From assembly GCA_041752455.1 (NCBI GenBank), contig JBGSWL010000015.1, positions 1 to 32,255 on the forward strand: a stretch of DNA of 32,255 nt, given 5' to 3'. The position numbers were made by a program, and so were the translations under genes. Below the pieces are notes generated by a model that worked only from the letters and a program-made list of their open reading frames with translations, made no database searches and had not been told where the DNA came from. How positions within the stretch are numbered: the first letter of the stretch is position 1; the number at the start of each line of letters is the position of its first letter. Below, piece by piece: positions 32,107 to 32,255 of the stretch. This DNA comes from JBGSWL01 sp041752455. Its GTDB lineage: Bacteria; Pseudomonadota; Alphaproteobacteria; Rhizobiales; Rhizobiaceae.

Positions 32107-32255
32107 TGATCCCCCTGGCCGGCCCCCCACATGTGGTCCGGGTTTAATGTTAGTGTATGACGGGTCTTGGCGCTACGGCGGGCGTGGCCGGCGAAGCTGG
32201 TCCGCGTTGCGCAGCAGGCCACAGGATAGCTTCCGGCGCGGGCGGTTTGTAGCCC
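32107..32255 (-). mobile_element. End of a second insertion sequence
   Basis: From TGATCCCCCTGGCC onward the sequence has short palindromes (GGCCGGCC, CCACATGTGG) and then the 3' end of a transposase on the minus strand. The boundary at 32107 is inferred from the TG terminus and the loss of coding sense in the gene after traG. The element differs from the left-hand IS. Confidence 0.6.
32150..32255 (-). CDS. Integrase-core transposase, C-terminal fragment
   Basis: Reading inward from the window edge on the minus strand gives GYKPPAPEAILWPAAQ, then a Pro/Ala-rich tail and PRPVIH before TAA at 32152-32150. The GY.PPAPEA motif (usually S.LGY.PPAPEA) closes many integrase-core transposases. The longer overlapping open frame from 32222 is out of frame with this and not real. 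The fragment is cut by the window edge. Confidence 0.7.
   Translation of the reverse strand, partial: GYKPPAPEAILWPAAQRGPASPATPAVAPRPVIH

Noticed and set aside
31974..32222. 82-codon minus-strand frame starting MACCATRTSF
   Set aside because: It is out of frame with the transposase tail GYKPPAPEA and crosses the traG end; a shadow.

Overview
The window looks like chromosome plus a mobile module from an alphaproteobacterium, most likely Hyphomicrobiales (Rhizobiales). The grounds are the high GC content, an alpha-glucoside (agl) ABC-transport operon arranged as in Sinorhizobium-type genomes, a LEPR-motif giant surface/secreted protein, and alphaproteobacterial-style coding. Both ends lie inside insertion sequences of different kinds: the 3' end of an IS3-like transposase on the left and the C-terminal end of another integrase-core transposase on the right. 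The window therefore looks like a segment bounded by repeats.

Layout. (1) 1-140: IS end that cuts a giant minus-strand gene (141-6925) with two DUF4347 domains, cadherin-like modules and Asp-rich calcium-type repeats. (2) 6926-15080: housekeeping and small genes. These are a nitronate monooxygenase-like flavoprotein, tRNA-Thr(CGT), a FadD-type acyl-CoA ligase, a small DMT-type membrane protein, pgi, a lipoprotein, a DUF2975/XRE pair and a dual-specificity-type phosphatase. (3) 15072-23093: the aglE-F-G-A-K operon for alpha-glucoside uptake and hydrolysis on the minus strand, with the LacI-family regulator aglR divergent and two candidate operators between them. (4) 23217-25244: a DUF3307 membrane protein, then a divergent pair of a secreted tandem SnoaL-like protein and a TetR regulator sharing two copies of an ATACC-N4-GGTAC site. 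(5) 25505-32091: an accessory module with a one-chain DUF262/DUF1524 (GmrSD-like) type IV restriction protein, a relaxase with its MobC partner, a structured oriT-like region, an unrecognised 276-residue protein and a VirD4/TraG coupling protein. The gene after traG is cut by the right-hand IS.

How parts work together. A 16-bp inverted repeat with an ACGT-NN-ACGT core lies upstream of both the flavoprotein gene and fadD, suggesting one acyl-CoA-metabolism regulator (LiuR-like) for both. In the agl locus, alpha-glucosides are bound by AglE, imported by AglF/AglG/AglK and hydrolysed in the cytoplasm by AglA. Pgi, coded nearby, can feed glucose 6-phosphate onward.

The most novel-looking signal is in the mobile module. 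A direct-repeat element, TGGTCA-N5-TGGTCA, lies upstream of both the mobC-relaxase operon and traG, in the same orientation relative to each, and the two copies bracket the unrecognised gene. This suggests a local control circuit for DNA transfer, possibly run by that unknown protein.
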